Source: Stercorarius parasiticus (taxonomy: Eukaryota; Chordata; Aves; Charadriiformes; Stercorariidae). Taken from it: a stretch of DNA of 64,000 nucleotides. Where the stretch lies: assembly GCA_013396915.1 (NCBI GenBank), contig VWZL01000906.1, positions 629,242-693,241 of the forward strand, in the 5' to 3' direction. How positions within the stretch are numbered: position 1 is the first letter of the stretch; every line of letters begins with the position of its first letter. A program made the position numbers and the translations under genes. Under the pieces are notes generated by a model. The model saw only the letters and a program-made list of their open reading frames with translations. It searched no databases and was not told the DNA's origin. Shown piece after piece: positions 41,801-62,570 of this stretch.

Positions 41801-43259
41801 CTGAAGGCACAGGAATGTTTTTTTCTAAAGCGATATAATTAATTTAAACGCATCGTGTATCTGTGCATTCGAGTGCACAGCAATATTTTAAGTGCCAGCA
41901 TGATGCATTTTAGTCTGCTTATTGGAAAATGGATTTTAGTGTAATTAAAAAACACATCACGTTCTTTCTCACCCCCACAAAGTTCAAAAAATGCAGGAAT
42001 GCAATACAGTTAATACCAGCAGCTAAGGACAGAAAAATTGTACATGAAAAAATTCAGGGAATTAATTAAATTTTACCTAAGGAGAAAAGTATGCACTCAG
42101 CCATCCCCAGTTTAGAACCATTCAATTGCTGGGGATTTCTAGAGGCAAAGAGAGAGACGGAGCAATCTCTCAGCAGAGGTAGAAGAGACTGAAGTTACTC
42201 CGTGAAGCCTCTGAGCCAAAATTATTTTAGTCTCATGCCTGGACTAGCTCCATAGGCTTGGCATCATTCCCTCATGGACAGAAAGACTGTACAGTGAAAG
42301 TGGTAACAGCAAATCCTTCCATTCTACACTTCTTTCCAATCTCCAACCTGCACTTCTCCCAGTGTCTTCTGAGAGGGCTCAGCAATTCCCCACCAGGAGT
42401 GATCCTTGCCTGGATCCCCTGATCTCCTGCCCATTCCTGTTGGAACTGCACTGGGTCCAATGCCAAAAAGCAACTGACAAGACAGAATATTTTTCTGAAT
42501 TCGATCATTTGCCGTTCCACCACAATTTTATTTTTTTTTTTGCTGGCTCTTGTTGTTTCCTCAAATCCTCCTCCTTTATATCTGCTGTGGTTTGGGGTTT
42601 TACATTTTCCTGTTACCTCCGGTGAGGCTTGTTGTGTCAGTAGCATTCTGCTAAGTAAGAAATGTTAGCGGTATTTTACATATGAAAAAGTAATATTTAG
42701 CACGTTCGCTAAAACTAAATTTGTGTGATTAAGTACTCCTTCTAGTTAGGCTGAATACTGGGAAATAATTAACATGTGAATCTAAATTTAACTTCTTTTT
42801 TATTTTTGGCTTACAATGCATCTTTACGAACCTTTGATATTTATAAGGGTCTGACTTCACACGCTTTTGTAGGTATATTTGTGATGACTAGAACGTAGGT
42901 TTAGACTTGAACAGGAAACCATAGACTCAAGATCCACTGAAATATTCATTATCTGCATACCTGTCCCACAGAGCTTATGTTGCCTCTTGAACCAATTCAA
43001 AGGAGCTTCAAATGAGCTCTGAATTCAATTTTCAGAAGTGCCCAGTGCTAGCCTGGTTCTGCTCCTTTTGAAGCCAGTGATAAAGCTTACAAGGACTTTA
43101 ATGAAAGTAAAAGAGTACAAGATACTTAAAGTGACTCATTGTGTCTTGGCAGCCAAGAAATTCTATGTTAAGGTTTCACAACACAGCATTTTCTCCCCTG
43201 GCACAAGGATGCAATGTGTACCCAGTCATCTCAGCAATGTGAGAGGACCACAAGCAGTG

Positions 43260-43740
43260 CAGACTAAGGGAAAGATAAAATCAGCTGGGAGAAAAGAGCA
43301 GGAGGACAAGAAGGGTGATGAAAGAAGAGATAATGGAAAGAAACAGCAAAGAGGAGGAAAGAAGAAAGAACTGTCGACTTCAAGGTTATTAGAGATCATG
43401 AAAGGAGGAAAGGATGAGGGAGGAACAGAGAATGAAGATATCAGCCAAAGGGGACAGAGAAAAAAGAAGTAAAAGGAAGAAAAAAAAATTTTGAAGTGAC
43501 GAGACAATGAGGAAGGAAAAGGATCTGGAAAAGGAAGCAGTAGAATGTGGAAGAAAACCGCTGCAAAGAAATACGGATGGAAAGCAAGCCATGGGGTGAA
43601 AGCAAATGGAGGTTCTTGCTCCTCTGCAGGAAAAAGGATAAGAGATTGAAAATAGGGAGAAAGAGGCAAGTAAAGAAAACAGAAGGAGTAAAATAAAGAG
43701 TGAAGAAGCATGTAGATGTGAAGCTTCATTGAGGAAAAAT
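43260..43740. repeat. Purine-rich low-complexity tract
   Basis: Nearly 480 nt in which the plus strand is mostly A and G (gaggaggaaagaagaaagaa and similar). The lack of stops on the minus strand (open frame 43226-43729, rich in Phe, Leu and Ser) is a by-product of this composition, not a gene. Confidence 0.75.
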
Positions 43741-46700
43741 AAGAGGAAATAATTCCACCCTAATAAAAAGTTTTTCATTGCAAATTCACAGATAGGTTGT
43801 GTAGGTAGAGAGTTTTGTCTAGATGTTCAAAGAAAGAATCATTAGAAATTCAAAAGTCGAATGCTATGGTAAAAAAGTAAAAGACAACAAAAATAAAAGA
43901 CAATAAAAGACAACAGCGTAGAAGTGGAAAAGCATCTGTGTTCCTACTGGAATTAGAGCAGAGAACAGCTTTTCTTCTGTGTCTTCATGAGGAAAAGGAT
44001 CAGCAGCATTCCCACTTCACATACTTAATTAGAGCTTGACAATCTACCAAAATACCTGGGACTGAAAATAAGATTTGGAGATTTACACATCCAGATTGCT
44101 TTCACAGAGCTGGCTAGAACACTAATGGCTGGGAGGCATTGCTGTGGCAGCTCAGGAAGGTAAAGGCAAAATGAGTTGCTGGTTTCTGTCCAGTTCCTGC
44201 TAAATAGGTGTTTTCATAACAATAATCACAACCCTGACTGTTACTGACACACACGTGGCCAAAAAGTCTGCGCTGAGGACCAAACAGCTCTGTTTATGAT
44301 CTCTTCTTTTCCCCCTGGAGTGCTCCCTGCAGGTCAACGGTGAGTGGCAGAAGAAGGAACTGGAGGAAAACTTGTTCTCTCTTTTGGCCTCTTAAATAGT
44401 TAAAAAAGGGACTTGTCTTTCAAGAGCTGCAATCCTCTTGCTTTTTGACAAGCTCTCACATTTGTAGAGGCATAGACATACAATAAACTTACCATACCTT
44501 ACATAAAGCTCCATTTCTTAATTTGACAAAGATTCTTCTCATCCCTTCCCTTTCTTGCTCACTCCCCTTTTTTTTCCTCCTTCCTCACATATTCAATTCA
44601 GGGAACTGCAAACACAGTATCTTTACAGGTTTGCTTTTGTAACCTTTTGTTTCTGGACTACCTGACTAGAAAAAACTCCACAATATTTTGTTTACGAATG
44701 TACGCGTAGTTTCAGAAGACATATGGCTTTATAGCTGCAAACAGAGTGCTGAATAAGAATCTCTACATCTAGCCCGTTTTCCTCCTCTTTATAATGCCAT
44801 TTAGCCTTTCTCTGCCCCAGTTTTCCTCAGCCAAATTCTTCCCTTTTTCAAAGCAGCAGTGTGAGATTTTATCCATTAATGTTTGTAAAATACTTTCAGA
44901 TCTTCAGATGAAAGATAGAAATGCAAAGTATTATTGTGTCTGTCTTCCAGCCTCCCAACCTGTGAATTCCATTCCTGGTGATTCAGTCAAATAAAACAGA
45001 CTCTCAAATACATGGAAACCATCAGACAATAAAAAATTCTACATTCTGCTATGAAAAAATCCCACAGGAAACAATTATATTTCTCTAGCCTTTCTGAACC
45101 TTCAACAGAAAATCACAGCTCTACTATAGAGATTGACAGCATGGTCAAAATAAAACTATGGGAAAGATATACATTTCTATTAAAATCTCAGTTCTTTTGC
45201 AGTGTGGAACATTCTGAAGAACCATTCTGCATTTTTGCAAAACTTACTGGTTTAGTCCCCCGTTCAATTCAATATGATTTTTCTTTTGGGTTGCTAGCTA
45301 CATCTGCTTTCATTATTTAATTAGTAATTTATATGATACATATTCTGTCTGTTAGACTGTATTATTTATATGTGTGTTCATTTACTTACACAAGGGAAGA
45401 TTGGATCCACAATGTAGTAGGTGCTAAGTGCTGTAAACTAAACAATAAAAGTAAGATCAATCTTACACCAGCTTACTAATGACAGATCATAAAAGGTATT
45501 TTGTAGCTACCCATTGCAATTGAATCCCAGTATAGTTTGGTGGGTCCTAGAAAGGATTACTGTCTGATGGCTCTTGGCATGGCCAGTGTGAGGTAAATTA
45601 ATGGCTTAATTCAGTCCCATGGGAGCCCATTTCCTCAGCACAAAAATAAAATGTTGAAGCAGTTTGCCATAATCAGAATTAGCAATCCTCTTCACCTTTA
45701 TCAGTGACTGTTATTATTTCTTTATTTCTAGAGCGTACACTGAGTACTGTTATTAATCCCCCAAGAGCGATAGCTAAAAAAAGTCCACAGACAATGTACA
45801 AACCTGCCAATTCATGTGAAAACTACAGCCTGACTTAATAACATCATGCCCTTTCCTTAGTGAAGACCAGGCTGCAGCAGTAAGGGCAGTGAAGCTGAAA
45901 GTGGGCAGAGGGAGAGGGTTTGGTGCAGGGTCTAGCAGGGGCCGAGAGTGATTGAAGGGGCAAGACACAGAGAAGTTATATTGGCTGCAGCTGCTGAAAG
46001 TGTCTCTGGTGATTAAGGTAAACATTATCACCCTACTTAGCAAAAAATGCAACCATGTGTTTAAATGACCTGACTTTTGTTCACGTGGTATGCTGAATTT
46101 GGGCTTGTATAATTCTAGATCCAAGGTTTCCATTTGGATTTGTACATATAAACTGGTCAAACCTTGAAGACAAGATTTGACTGAGATGGAAATAGAATTC
46201 ACTGTGTTGCTGAATCTCAACTGAGGGTTTCTGAGAGAGAGGGAGCCTGAGCCCAAGCCTGAGCCCCGGCACTGAGCTGTGGTCAGGCTGCGTGCACTGA
46301 AAAAAATTCCATGAGCTCTGCTTCCTCCATAGGGAAGTGCAATCCTTCTGGTTCCAAACAGCTGTTGTAATTTTGTGGTAAAATCTCTAAAAGTTTAAAA
46401 AAAAAAAAGACACACAAAGGTTTTCGTTATATTGCAGATAACTATATCTTTGTTTTATTGGTATGTTTCAGAGTAATTTGTGTTTTAAAAAAAATTTTTA
46501 AAATAAGTCAACCAAAGCTATACACAATAATGAGGACAAAACTACTTCAGTTCTGTCTTGGCACCTTTGTGTAACATCCTGTTTGGTCTCACACTAGCTG
46601 AGCTATATATTATCCAAATATGTAAGATACATGTAAGCTTATGTAGCTCCTGTAGAGCTAGATAAAAACCTGGGAACATAGGTTTAAATGTGTATCTTAT

Positions 46701-49700
46701 TTGTAGTCTGCTATGCTGATATGAGCTGGTTTTTCTTCCAAGCTGAGTTTGTAGCTCGACTTTTAACCATTGGCATTTGGAAAAAAAACCTCCCAGAGCC
46801 CATTTGGGCATTGCAGCCATTTCTTCCCCAGTCCCAAGAAGTTCCTTCAAGCTGCCAAAAGTCTTTTTTAATCATGGCACACCTTCGGTCCTTTCCCCAG
46901 TGAAGAATGAGTAGTATGGCTTAAATATATTTATGTTTGGCTCTCGCCTGTTTTTCATTCCTGCTATTGAATCTAAACCCAATACTGAATCCAGCTGCCA
47001 CAGCTGTTGCTGCTCTGCTGCCTGGCCTGCTTTCTGCTTATGCTTATGTTCCCGAAAAAGCTTCTCTGGGATGTTCTGTGAAATGAATGGGACATCAAGG
47101 CGGTGCTAACTGCATTCCTTTTCACCGACAAGGACAAGCTCTTTGATTTTGCTGGATGCCCTGAATTGGTGTGAAGTGCTAGTGTTATATGTTCTGAACC
47201 TCAGTCTTTACAGGGTGAGTCCTTTTTGTCACCTCACTCTTTACAGTACTGAAGTATTTCCTTTGCTGCAGTAAGCTGTTATGTACAGTTTACAAATAAG
47301 CTTCTGATCCTGCCCAATTACATTCACTTTAAGTAAGTGAGGAAACCGTGTATCTCATTTTCCACTTACTCTGATACTCATTTTCAAAGAGTTTCACATA
47401 ATTTGCTTATTATAAGCACCTGTACATACATTTTTCTGGCATTGTTGCATGCACATATGTTTAGTTAAGTCAGATACATATAGGTAGTAGTTGACAGTAA
47501 AGTAGTAGGGTATATGCAAGTCCTGTGTATGACCAGACATTCTGAAAATAGAGACTCACAATTCCAGTAGTACAAGGGCTTCTAATTGTCTCCTTTACCT
47601 AATCTGCTTAGGACAGCTCATAAATACTGTAATAACTTTATAGATGAAACAGACTGCTGTATAACTGCATCCTATATTTCACAGTGGTTATAAGCACTGG
47701 AAACACCAGTAAACAGAAATGTTCCGGGATTTTAAAATGTTCTTATCAACTGCACTAAACTTTCATTTCATCTGTTACATTTAGGTCAGTATAAGCGTAT
47801 GAGACTTGAAAACAAATATTATAGTGCCAAAATCAAAATCTGAAAGGTCTTTCTAAAATCCTTGCCCACATAAAAAATCTCTTTGGGTTTAATCAAAGTC
47901 TGATTTTTAAACTGCTGTGAACTGTACAGAGCCCTTTGTGAAGATTCTTAGTTTAATTTACAGCAGGATGATTTCTTCTTTAACTTCAGTTCCTTAAGAT
48001 TTTTTTTTTTAAATTACACAGAAATAAGCTAGTTTTTAAATTGTGTAAGACTGTCCAGATGGTTGAGGTGTAATGGTCTAATTTTAGGACTTATTGATTG
48101 GATATACTGGTGCATCTTATAAATGCTGTTTGTTAAGACACTATTAATCATGCTTGGCTGCAGCAAAAGTCTTGGAAAAAATGAGAAGAACCATTGTGGA
48201 GTTTTGATAATAGCTTATTCTGAAAAGGACTGAAAAGTCTGTAGAGGAAAATGCTGGTTTCAAATAGCATTGGGTTCATAAAGGAATCCTTGTAGTACCT
48301 CAGAGAGACTGCAGAGGAACAGTCTCATGGCTCCTTGTTCACCTTTATTCATTTAAATGCCATGGATATTTAGAGCCAGAGTTTAGTCAATTCCTTTAAT
48401 TAATTCTTATTTCCATATCTTTTGATTTAACATCTTTAGAGGCTTCAGTCAGGCTTTAGTGATGCAGCTGGTCTTGATGGAAGTAGGAAATAAGCTGAAG
48501 ATCGCTGAAGATGCCTAGCATTAAAAAAACACATGAAGCAAGAGGTTGTCTCTCTGCAGATATCAAAACATTTGCCAAAAAAATAAAAATAAATCGTGAG
48601 AACACCTAAATATTTAGATATGAGGTATTTAAAATACAAGATGCCCTAACCACTTATTTTTTAACTTAAAGTAATAGCCAAAGTTTGTGCTAGCCATGTG
48701 AAGCCACAGCATAGAATGAATAGTAAGGGCCATACAGACTGAGCTATGACTTCTTCAGCAAGGGCCGTATTTTTATCTAATGTGTATCAGAAGAAGCTAT
48801 ACAAAAATTAGGCTTTTTATCTTGCCACGAGCAGAAAGATGAATGTGTGATGCCAACCTGTGCATTGGTCCTTATGATATTAAGAATCACAATAATACTT
48901 ATACCTTCTAGTCAAGATCATGGTCTTATACTTGGTCCTGTGCAAAGACTTAAAGCAAGAGAAAAGGAGAATTGTCTTTAAGGATGTTGTTTAGTCTTTT
49001 TGTCCAAAGCGCACCAGCTGTTTGTTACGTAGAAAAGAAACTTCAGTGACGTAGTGAACCCCAGAGGTTTTACCAGCTTACATCCTGGAAGTGCTACCAT
49101 ATTTTAATGGTTTCTAATGAATAACTCAGCTGGTACGGATGGAGACCATATGAGAACACCATTTAACAACTTCCAGTTTAATTTCTCTCTTTCAAGGTTG
49201 CATTAATCATGTTTGAAGTTTGGCTCTACTGAGTAGGTAATGCTTACTGGCTTTAAAGGGCTAAAATTCAGCTTAATGCAATGTGACAGCCCCACTGCAC
49301 TGAATTCTGGGTTGCTTAATTCCTGAATTTAAGAAACTTTCAAGTCTCTGCAGAAACCTTTGTGAAACAAAAATTTACCAGTATGGACCAACTTTGAGGA
49401 AAGCACACATGTAACTAAAGGGTGAAAGCCGAAGTCTGCATGAACTCTGGATTCAAATAGTGAAAGAATTCAACGTTATGGAAATCTGATGTTTCAGAAT
49501 GCAACATCTGAATTTGTGCACATGCTTTTTTGAATTTGAATGCTTTCTTCAAATGAATCTCTAAAGCATGGCTACAATTCAAAACTCAGGCTCAAGAAAA
49601 GTGACTTTTTGGAATTCATGTAACATTCGTCTGTTCAGTAAAATGAATATAATTAATTCTTCCTTTGTCTTTTGTGTGATTTAGCGTAGCAGTTCAAATA

Positions 49701-50345
49701 CCAGCTAATGATTTTACTTAGCATTATAATTTAGCTTATTCTGTGGTGATCGCAGTCATCTTTGCAATGTAGAAAAACCCATCCATTTTCTTTGATGACT
49801 CTAATGTCATTCAACCATTAGACATCCCACTGGTGGCTGTATCAGCGACTTCTCTATCTGGTGCTGTAGCTTGGTGTTTGGGAGTGTTTGGGTGGGTTAC
49901 CATTTCTCTGTGAGAGGCCAGCATTACTCCCCCGTCTACACATTTCCTTTTCCTAAGGCATCTCCTTCGCTTCATGGAGATGCGGAGGGGTATCTCCATG
50001 GTGTGACCTCAAGACACTGTGCGGTGGGATTATAGCAATAGCTCTGATGGAAAACAGCTCACTGTAATGTTAGCCATCACCTAAGAACACACCCTGGGGA
50101 TATCCCATTTGCTGTCAACCCTACTTGTTCCTGGTGATGTGGGGATGTCAGGCTGCTGCTGGAAATCTCCACTAATCTGCCGATACTAGAGATATCCAGA
50201 AAGCGTTTGAGTGGGCAGGTGAGGAGTAGCAAACAAAAACATTTTACGAATAAAATAAGTATGTGTGTCCCCAGTGTGGAATTAAGCTCAGGTTTAGCAA
50301 CGGCTAGAGATCCCCAGGGCTGGCACCTGTGGAATCAAGGACTGA

Positions 50346-56989
<6,644 letters not shown>

Positions 56990-59900
56990 TGAGTAACTAT
57001 GGCTTATATTTTTCATGTATGCTTTTTTGTTTAAATTAGATTAGCAAGATTTGAAATGCAGCTTTTTCTCATGGCATTTCTCTGTTCCTTTTGAATTTCA
57101 TTACTACTTTGAAAAATAATCTTCCTATATATGTTTGTAAATAACTGGAAATCAAGACACACAATTTTTTGATGCAAATCCTTGCAGGTAGACACCTGAA
57201 TCTGAAACTACAGAAAATCACAGGGAAAATAGTGTGCGTGATGGTAACTGTAAATCTGCTACTGCCGTATTGAGTGACTCTGGACAAATTACCTCAGGAC
57301 AGATTTTGTAATACACATCTGAATCCCCCAATTTTCAGAGATGTCAAACACATTGTTGATTCACAAACATCAAGGCATGGAACTAAAGAACTTAAGCAAC
57401 CAGTTCCATAGAAACAAAGTACTGTTACTCATTTAGTAATGCAAATGTTTGCTCAAAACAATAAACGTAGAATTAAAGCAGATTAAGTAAACCCAATGGA
57501 ATACAAATATTTGACAAAAGAAATACAAAGTCAAATTTTTCATAAACCTAGCAAAAATAAGAGAACTTCATTGATGACATTTTTCATAGCTTTTAAGAGA
57601 TTAAGGAAGAGAAAGTGGCCAGTCTATTAGGGATAAATCTTGCTGCCATTTTAGATATTAGCTTGTGAGGAAGCAAGGGTGTTCTTGGAGCTTTGGGTGG
57701 GAATCTCAGCCTGAACATGACTGTAATGCCAGAGCAAATTTCTAATTATATAATCACTAATATGAAACTCTGTTACTTCAGATATGTCAAGCTGATGTGC
57801 CTAATTTGTCACCCTTCCCCAGGCAGACCTCAGTTGAACTTCTGTACCTTTTAGTTAACTAAACCAACCTGACCTTGTTTTGTAGTCAGTCCTAGATGTA
57901 GAGGTGAAAAGTGTACTTCTTCCTTCTCTTGCCTGTAACTATTGCCTTTGATTCTTTCTTTGACAATCCTTTATAGCTTAACTCAAAAGCCTTACCCTTA
58001 CTGCAACCTCTCCAGACTTTCTGCACATAGTTGCTATTTATTGTTTAGGTTCAGAGCTGTTTTTCCACTCAGTGTTTTTATGGTACCTACCGTGAAGGGG
58101 TTCTGTTCCATGACCGTATGTGCTACCTAAGTAGTCAAATGTGTTACACAGCCTGCAGCTCCACAGGCTTTAGGGAGCGGCAGATGCAAAAGCCCTGACC
58201 CTTTGTGTAGATGTCCACATGTGGATTTAAGTTTCTGACCTTCAGTAAAATATCAGTATTAGTGTCCGTATTTCAGTTCAGTGTTATTCATAATGCTGTA
58301 ACATTCATTTAACTCATAGAGATCTGTAATTAAATTTTTTTAATTATTGTACTTTTAGTTTACAGGTACGATATAATTAATGAGAGATTGTTTTCAAGGA
58401 GTATTTACATAGTATTTATATTTTCAAGGAGAAAATTCTTGCAACAAGAGTAACTAATTTCTAAAAGGAACATACTGATACTAAATTTAACTGTTCTTCA
58501 AACTTAGGGGGCAAATGGTACCAAGATTTCTTTTTTTAAATGGGAATGTTGGAATAAACATAGAATAGAATAAAATTTAAATTCTTTTTGAATGTCCTTA
58601 AATAGGACGTTTAGCCACATAGCAACCATGTGCTTTCTTGAGTACTATTATCTTAAGTAGAAACTGAGACATGTAAAGGGCTTACTTTATAAAACCAGTT
58701 TTTGGGCAAAAAGATACATAGTTAAAGGAGAGCACCAGAAGATGAAATGTTGCTTAAAAATAGTGACTGAAGTAGACTTGTCTTGATGTAACAAAGCACC
58801 AATATTCTAAATTGTTGTGAGCAAGTTTAACAATTTCTTGAAGCTTCCATAAGCTATGGCAATATTAGCAACAAGTCATATTATTTTTAAAATATTATTA
58901 ATTCTTGTAGAATTCTTAAGGTGCTGTTAAAAGGGCTTAGTTTGTTTGCTCACACAAAGAAAAGTGCTTGGAGCTGGTTTAAATGCCTTAGGATAATTTA
59001 CGTAGCCTCCAGCTGTTGCTCAGAAAGGTAGGTCCAGTGTCATATTTATCAGCCTTAATGATATATCTTCTCAAATGGCATTTCATGCCTCTATATGGAC
59101 AACTGAATCAAACTCTGCACATAGCATTAAACTTCAGAACAATTCACTTACCTTAAGAATTTGCTTGTAGGTGAACAAGATGCATTTACTACCCTTCCAG
59201 TGAATGGAGTCAATGGATCCTGGAGAGTTGTTCACTTCATTTGGTGAAGTAGAGATCCGCCTTTAATCAGAGTTGTACCCTAGGTATCACTGAGTGTGTC
59301 AACAGGGAGTGGGATTCCCCTGCCAACAAATCGGTACTTTATGCCATTTGAGGTGTTCGTAGGGCATGCAAGATGGCCACACTGGGTTGGCAAAAGTGAC
59401 TGAAGACTTGTGAGACACTCCCATTGTTTAATTGTGACAGCTGAGAGCTGAACGTGATTTGGCAGGTGTCTGTAAGGGTGCTCGCCTTCTTGAATGAATG
59501 GGCCCCAGAGCTCCATGGCAGCTTTGACACATAGTTCCCATGCAGACATTTAAATCTAGGTGTTTTAATTTGGAGTTCAGTCCCACCTAAATTACAGACT
59601 ATGCATTTCCTTACCTAAGTATGAAATTTCCCCTCACTTTTAGTGTATCCGTTTTCATAGGCTGTGGCCTCATCTACTTTTAGCAACATTTTGCTATACA
59701 GCTATGGCTGTAAATCTCAGGTGCCGCCTTCTGAAGAGAAGCAATGCTATGACAGTTACACATTGAGACCAGGTTTATGTACAGTCTCTTGCAGGTACAG
59801 CTGTTTTCAACGTGTGTGGGGAGAAAGCAGGGCTATGACCGTTAGTTGTGTCAATAAAGGCTCCTAGGGAAGTAGTAGTTAAAAGTCTTCTTTTTTGCCA

Positions 59901-61022
59901 TTAGAGCTCGCTTCTCTCCTAACAGGTGATTTTTCTTCCTCAGTACAAATATTTTTCTATCAGCAGACTTCTCTAGGCATATATATTAATTGCATGTGTA
60001 GTTGTCCGTAATGTGTTATTTGAGTTTTTTATATTCTGCCATTTGTAGACAGCTGTTAATATGCTATTATCCAAGCAGCTGTAATACTCTGGAAACTGGA
60101 ACAGCAGACTGGCTTGTGAAAATGATGCCAACTGTTGAATGAATTGAGGTTTTTGAGGCAAAGATTTCTTAGAGCTGCTGTTGCACCTTGTACACAGTGT
60201 CATTCCACTGATATCAGTGGACCCTGGAGGTGATCCACAAGGGCTGGTAAATCAGTACTTAGTTCAAAACCTGCTCCAACTGGTATCCCGTAGTCTGGAA
60301 TTTAAATGTATGCATATTTGTATGTACATGCTTCTGAAGCAGAAATAATCAGTCAATAGAAAAAGTCACAAATTTCAGTAAATTTTGAAACCTACCCTAT
60401 GAACAAAGGCACCAACAAAGTTTCTGGTTTTTCTAACGTTTGCCATGCCTGTCTGCAGAAATTCCTATGAATAGTTTTACTTTATCAAGAAGTTTGCATA
60501 GGAAAGAATGGCAACAGAGGGCTATCAGTAGGGACTCGAAGCATAGAATTAAGAGTGCTATGCATCAAAAAGGAGCCTGTGCTAGCAGGAGCGGCCAGTG
60601 TGAAATTAGGTGACCTATCTGCAATATAAAAATGAATTGGAAGGCATGTAAGCATGGAGCCAGTAGATAGGTAAATGAAATAGCTTATAATGAAATGTAA
60701 ATTGGTTATTATACTGTAGCTTTCCAGTGTGGTTTTTGAACAGGCCGTTACATCCTCATATTTGATTTAAGAAGATTTTCCTGGGCGGCATCATTTCTAA
60801 TACTGTGATTAGTGGGGACTTTCTCAGGATATACTTGGATTTAGCAACTCTGCTCCTTAGTGCAGAAGGGGAAACGTGCTTGTGCTGACTTCAGTGGACA
60901 TTACATGGAGAAATGCCTTTTCAGATCTAAAACAATGTTCTTGCTCCCATCTCCCACTTTGATTTACAGCAGTGTTCACCCGTTTCAAACACAGTAATGT
61001 AACTTTTAAATTCCCTTTACTA

Positions 61023-61592
61023 TGTGGTGGTTTAACCCCAGTAGGCAGCTCAGCCCCACACAGCTGATCAGTCACTCCCAGCAGGATGGGGGAGAGAATC
61101 TGAAGCGTAAATGTGAGAAAACTCGGTTGAGACAAAGACAGTTTAATAAGTAAATCAAACGCCATGCACACAAGCAAAGCAAAACAAGGAATTCATTCGC
61201 TACTTCCCATCAGCAGGCAGGTGTCCAGCCATCCCCAGGAAAGCAGGGCTCCATTGTATGTAACGGTGACTTAGGAAGACAAACGCTGTATCTCTGAATG
61301 TCCCCCCTTCCTCTGTCTTCCCCCAGATTTTATTGCTGAGCACGACACCATATGGCGTGGGATATCCCTTGGGTCAGTTGGGGTCCCTCCCAACTCCTTG
61401 TGCACCCCCAGCCTACTCACTGGTGGGGTGGTGTGAGAAACAGAAAAGGCCTTGACTCTGTGTAAGTGCTGCTCAGCAACAGCTAAAATATCCTTGTGTT
61501 ATCAACACTGTTTTCAGCACAAATCCAAAACATAGTCCATACCAGCTACTATGAAGAAAATTAACTCTATCCCAGCCAAAAGTACAAAAACA
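61023..61592 (-). mobile_element. Solo LTR of an avian endogenous retrovirus
   Basis: The plus strand starts tgtggtggtttaaccccagt, contains ggatgggggagagaatctga, acagtttaataagtaaatca, ttgggtcagttggggtccct, atcaacactgttttcagcac and aaaattaactctatcccagc, and ends in ca. I recognise this as a common bird LTR. Orientation is inferred from the promoter-like gctcagcaataaaa segment on the minus strand. No internal coding region follows, so it is a solo LTR. I could not see a clear target-site duplication. Confidence 0.8.
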
Positions 61593-61850
61593 TATGCTAG
61601 TAGAGCCATAATATACAAAAGATGATCAAATTATAAGTATGTTCCCCATTTACAATCTAATGCTAAATAGAGATAAAAATGTGGAAAAGGGGAATTTTTC
61701 TTTAGTGTACCTGTATCCTCGATGAGGACAATGGGACAATGGGACTCCAAGATCCATAAACAAGTTTATAGAGTAGGATCTGTATTTCAGCAGCATTGGC
61801 ATGGCACTGTGTTTGCAAATATCTAGATGTGCTGGCAGGAAGTAATGGAC

Positions 61851-62570
61851 ATAGAATAGAATCACAGAACAGTTTGGGTTGTAAGGGACCTTTAAAGCTC
61901 ATCTACTCCAAACCCCTGCAATGAGCAGGGACATCTTCAACTCGATCAGGTTGCTGAGAGCCCCATCCAACCTGACCTTGAAGGTTTCCAGGGATGGGGC
62001 ATCTACCACCTCTCTGGGCAACCTGTACCAGTGCTTCACCACACTCAGCATGAAAAATTTCTTCCTAGATCTAGTCTAAATCTCCCCTCTTTTAGTTTAA
62101 ACTCATTACCCTTTGTCCTATCGCAATAGGCCCTGCTAAAAAGTTTGTCCCCATCTTTCCTGTAGGCCCCCTTTAAGTATTGAAAGGCCGCAATAAGGTC
62201 TCCTGGAGCCTTCTTTCCTCCTGGCTGAACCACCCCAACTCTCTCAGCCTGTCCTCATAGGTGCTCCAGCCCTCTGATCATGTTTGCGGTCCTCCTTTGG
62301 ACCGTCTCCAACAGCTCCATGTCTTTCCTGTGCTGAGGGCTCCAGAGCTGGACGTAGTACTCCAGGTGGGGTCTCATGAGAGCGGAGTAGAGGGGCAAAA
62401 TCACCTCTCTCAACCTGCTGGCCTCACTTCTTTTGATGCAGCCCGGGATACAGTTGGCCTTCTGGTCTGGCTGCAAGTGCCAATCGTCAGCTCATGTCCA
62501 GCTTTTCACTGACCAGTATCGCCAAGTCCTTTTCGTCAGGACTGCTCGCAGTCCCTTCATCCCCATAATC
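61851..62570 (-). mobile_element. CR1 LINE, 5'-truncated, reverse
   Basis: The plus strand begins atagaatagaatcacagaac, the complement of the CR1 3' terminal ATTCTATG-type repeats, and continues as the complement of the CR1 3' part. Minus-strand frames at 62255-62476 and 62045-62233 carry typical CR1 ORF2 C-terminal words: [46 protein letters not shown] and LKEGRFRLDL. The upstream reverse transcriptase catalytic domain is missing, so the copy is 5'-truncated and inactive. Confidence 0.92.

Noticed and set aside
43226..43729. Minus-strand open frame of 167 codons
   Set aside because: It is a by-product of the purine-rich tract. The product is low-complexity Phe/Leu/Ser/Pro with no family resemblance or splice context.
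49811..49999. Second retroelement piece on the minus strand
   Set aside because: The basic-rich 62-codon frame gave no convincing match to reverse transcriptase or integrase words in any frame.
62255..62476. Possible host gene on the minus strand
   Set aside because: The product is the CR1 ORF2 C-terminus ([19 protein letters not shown]), so it belongs to the repeat.
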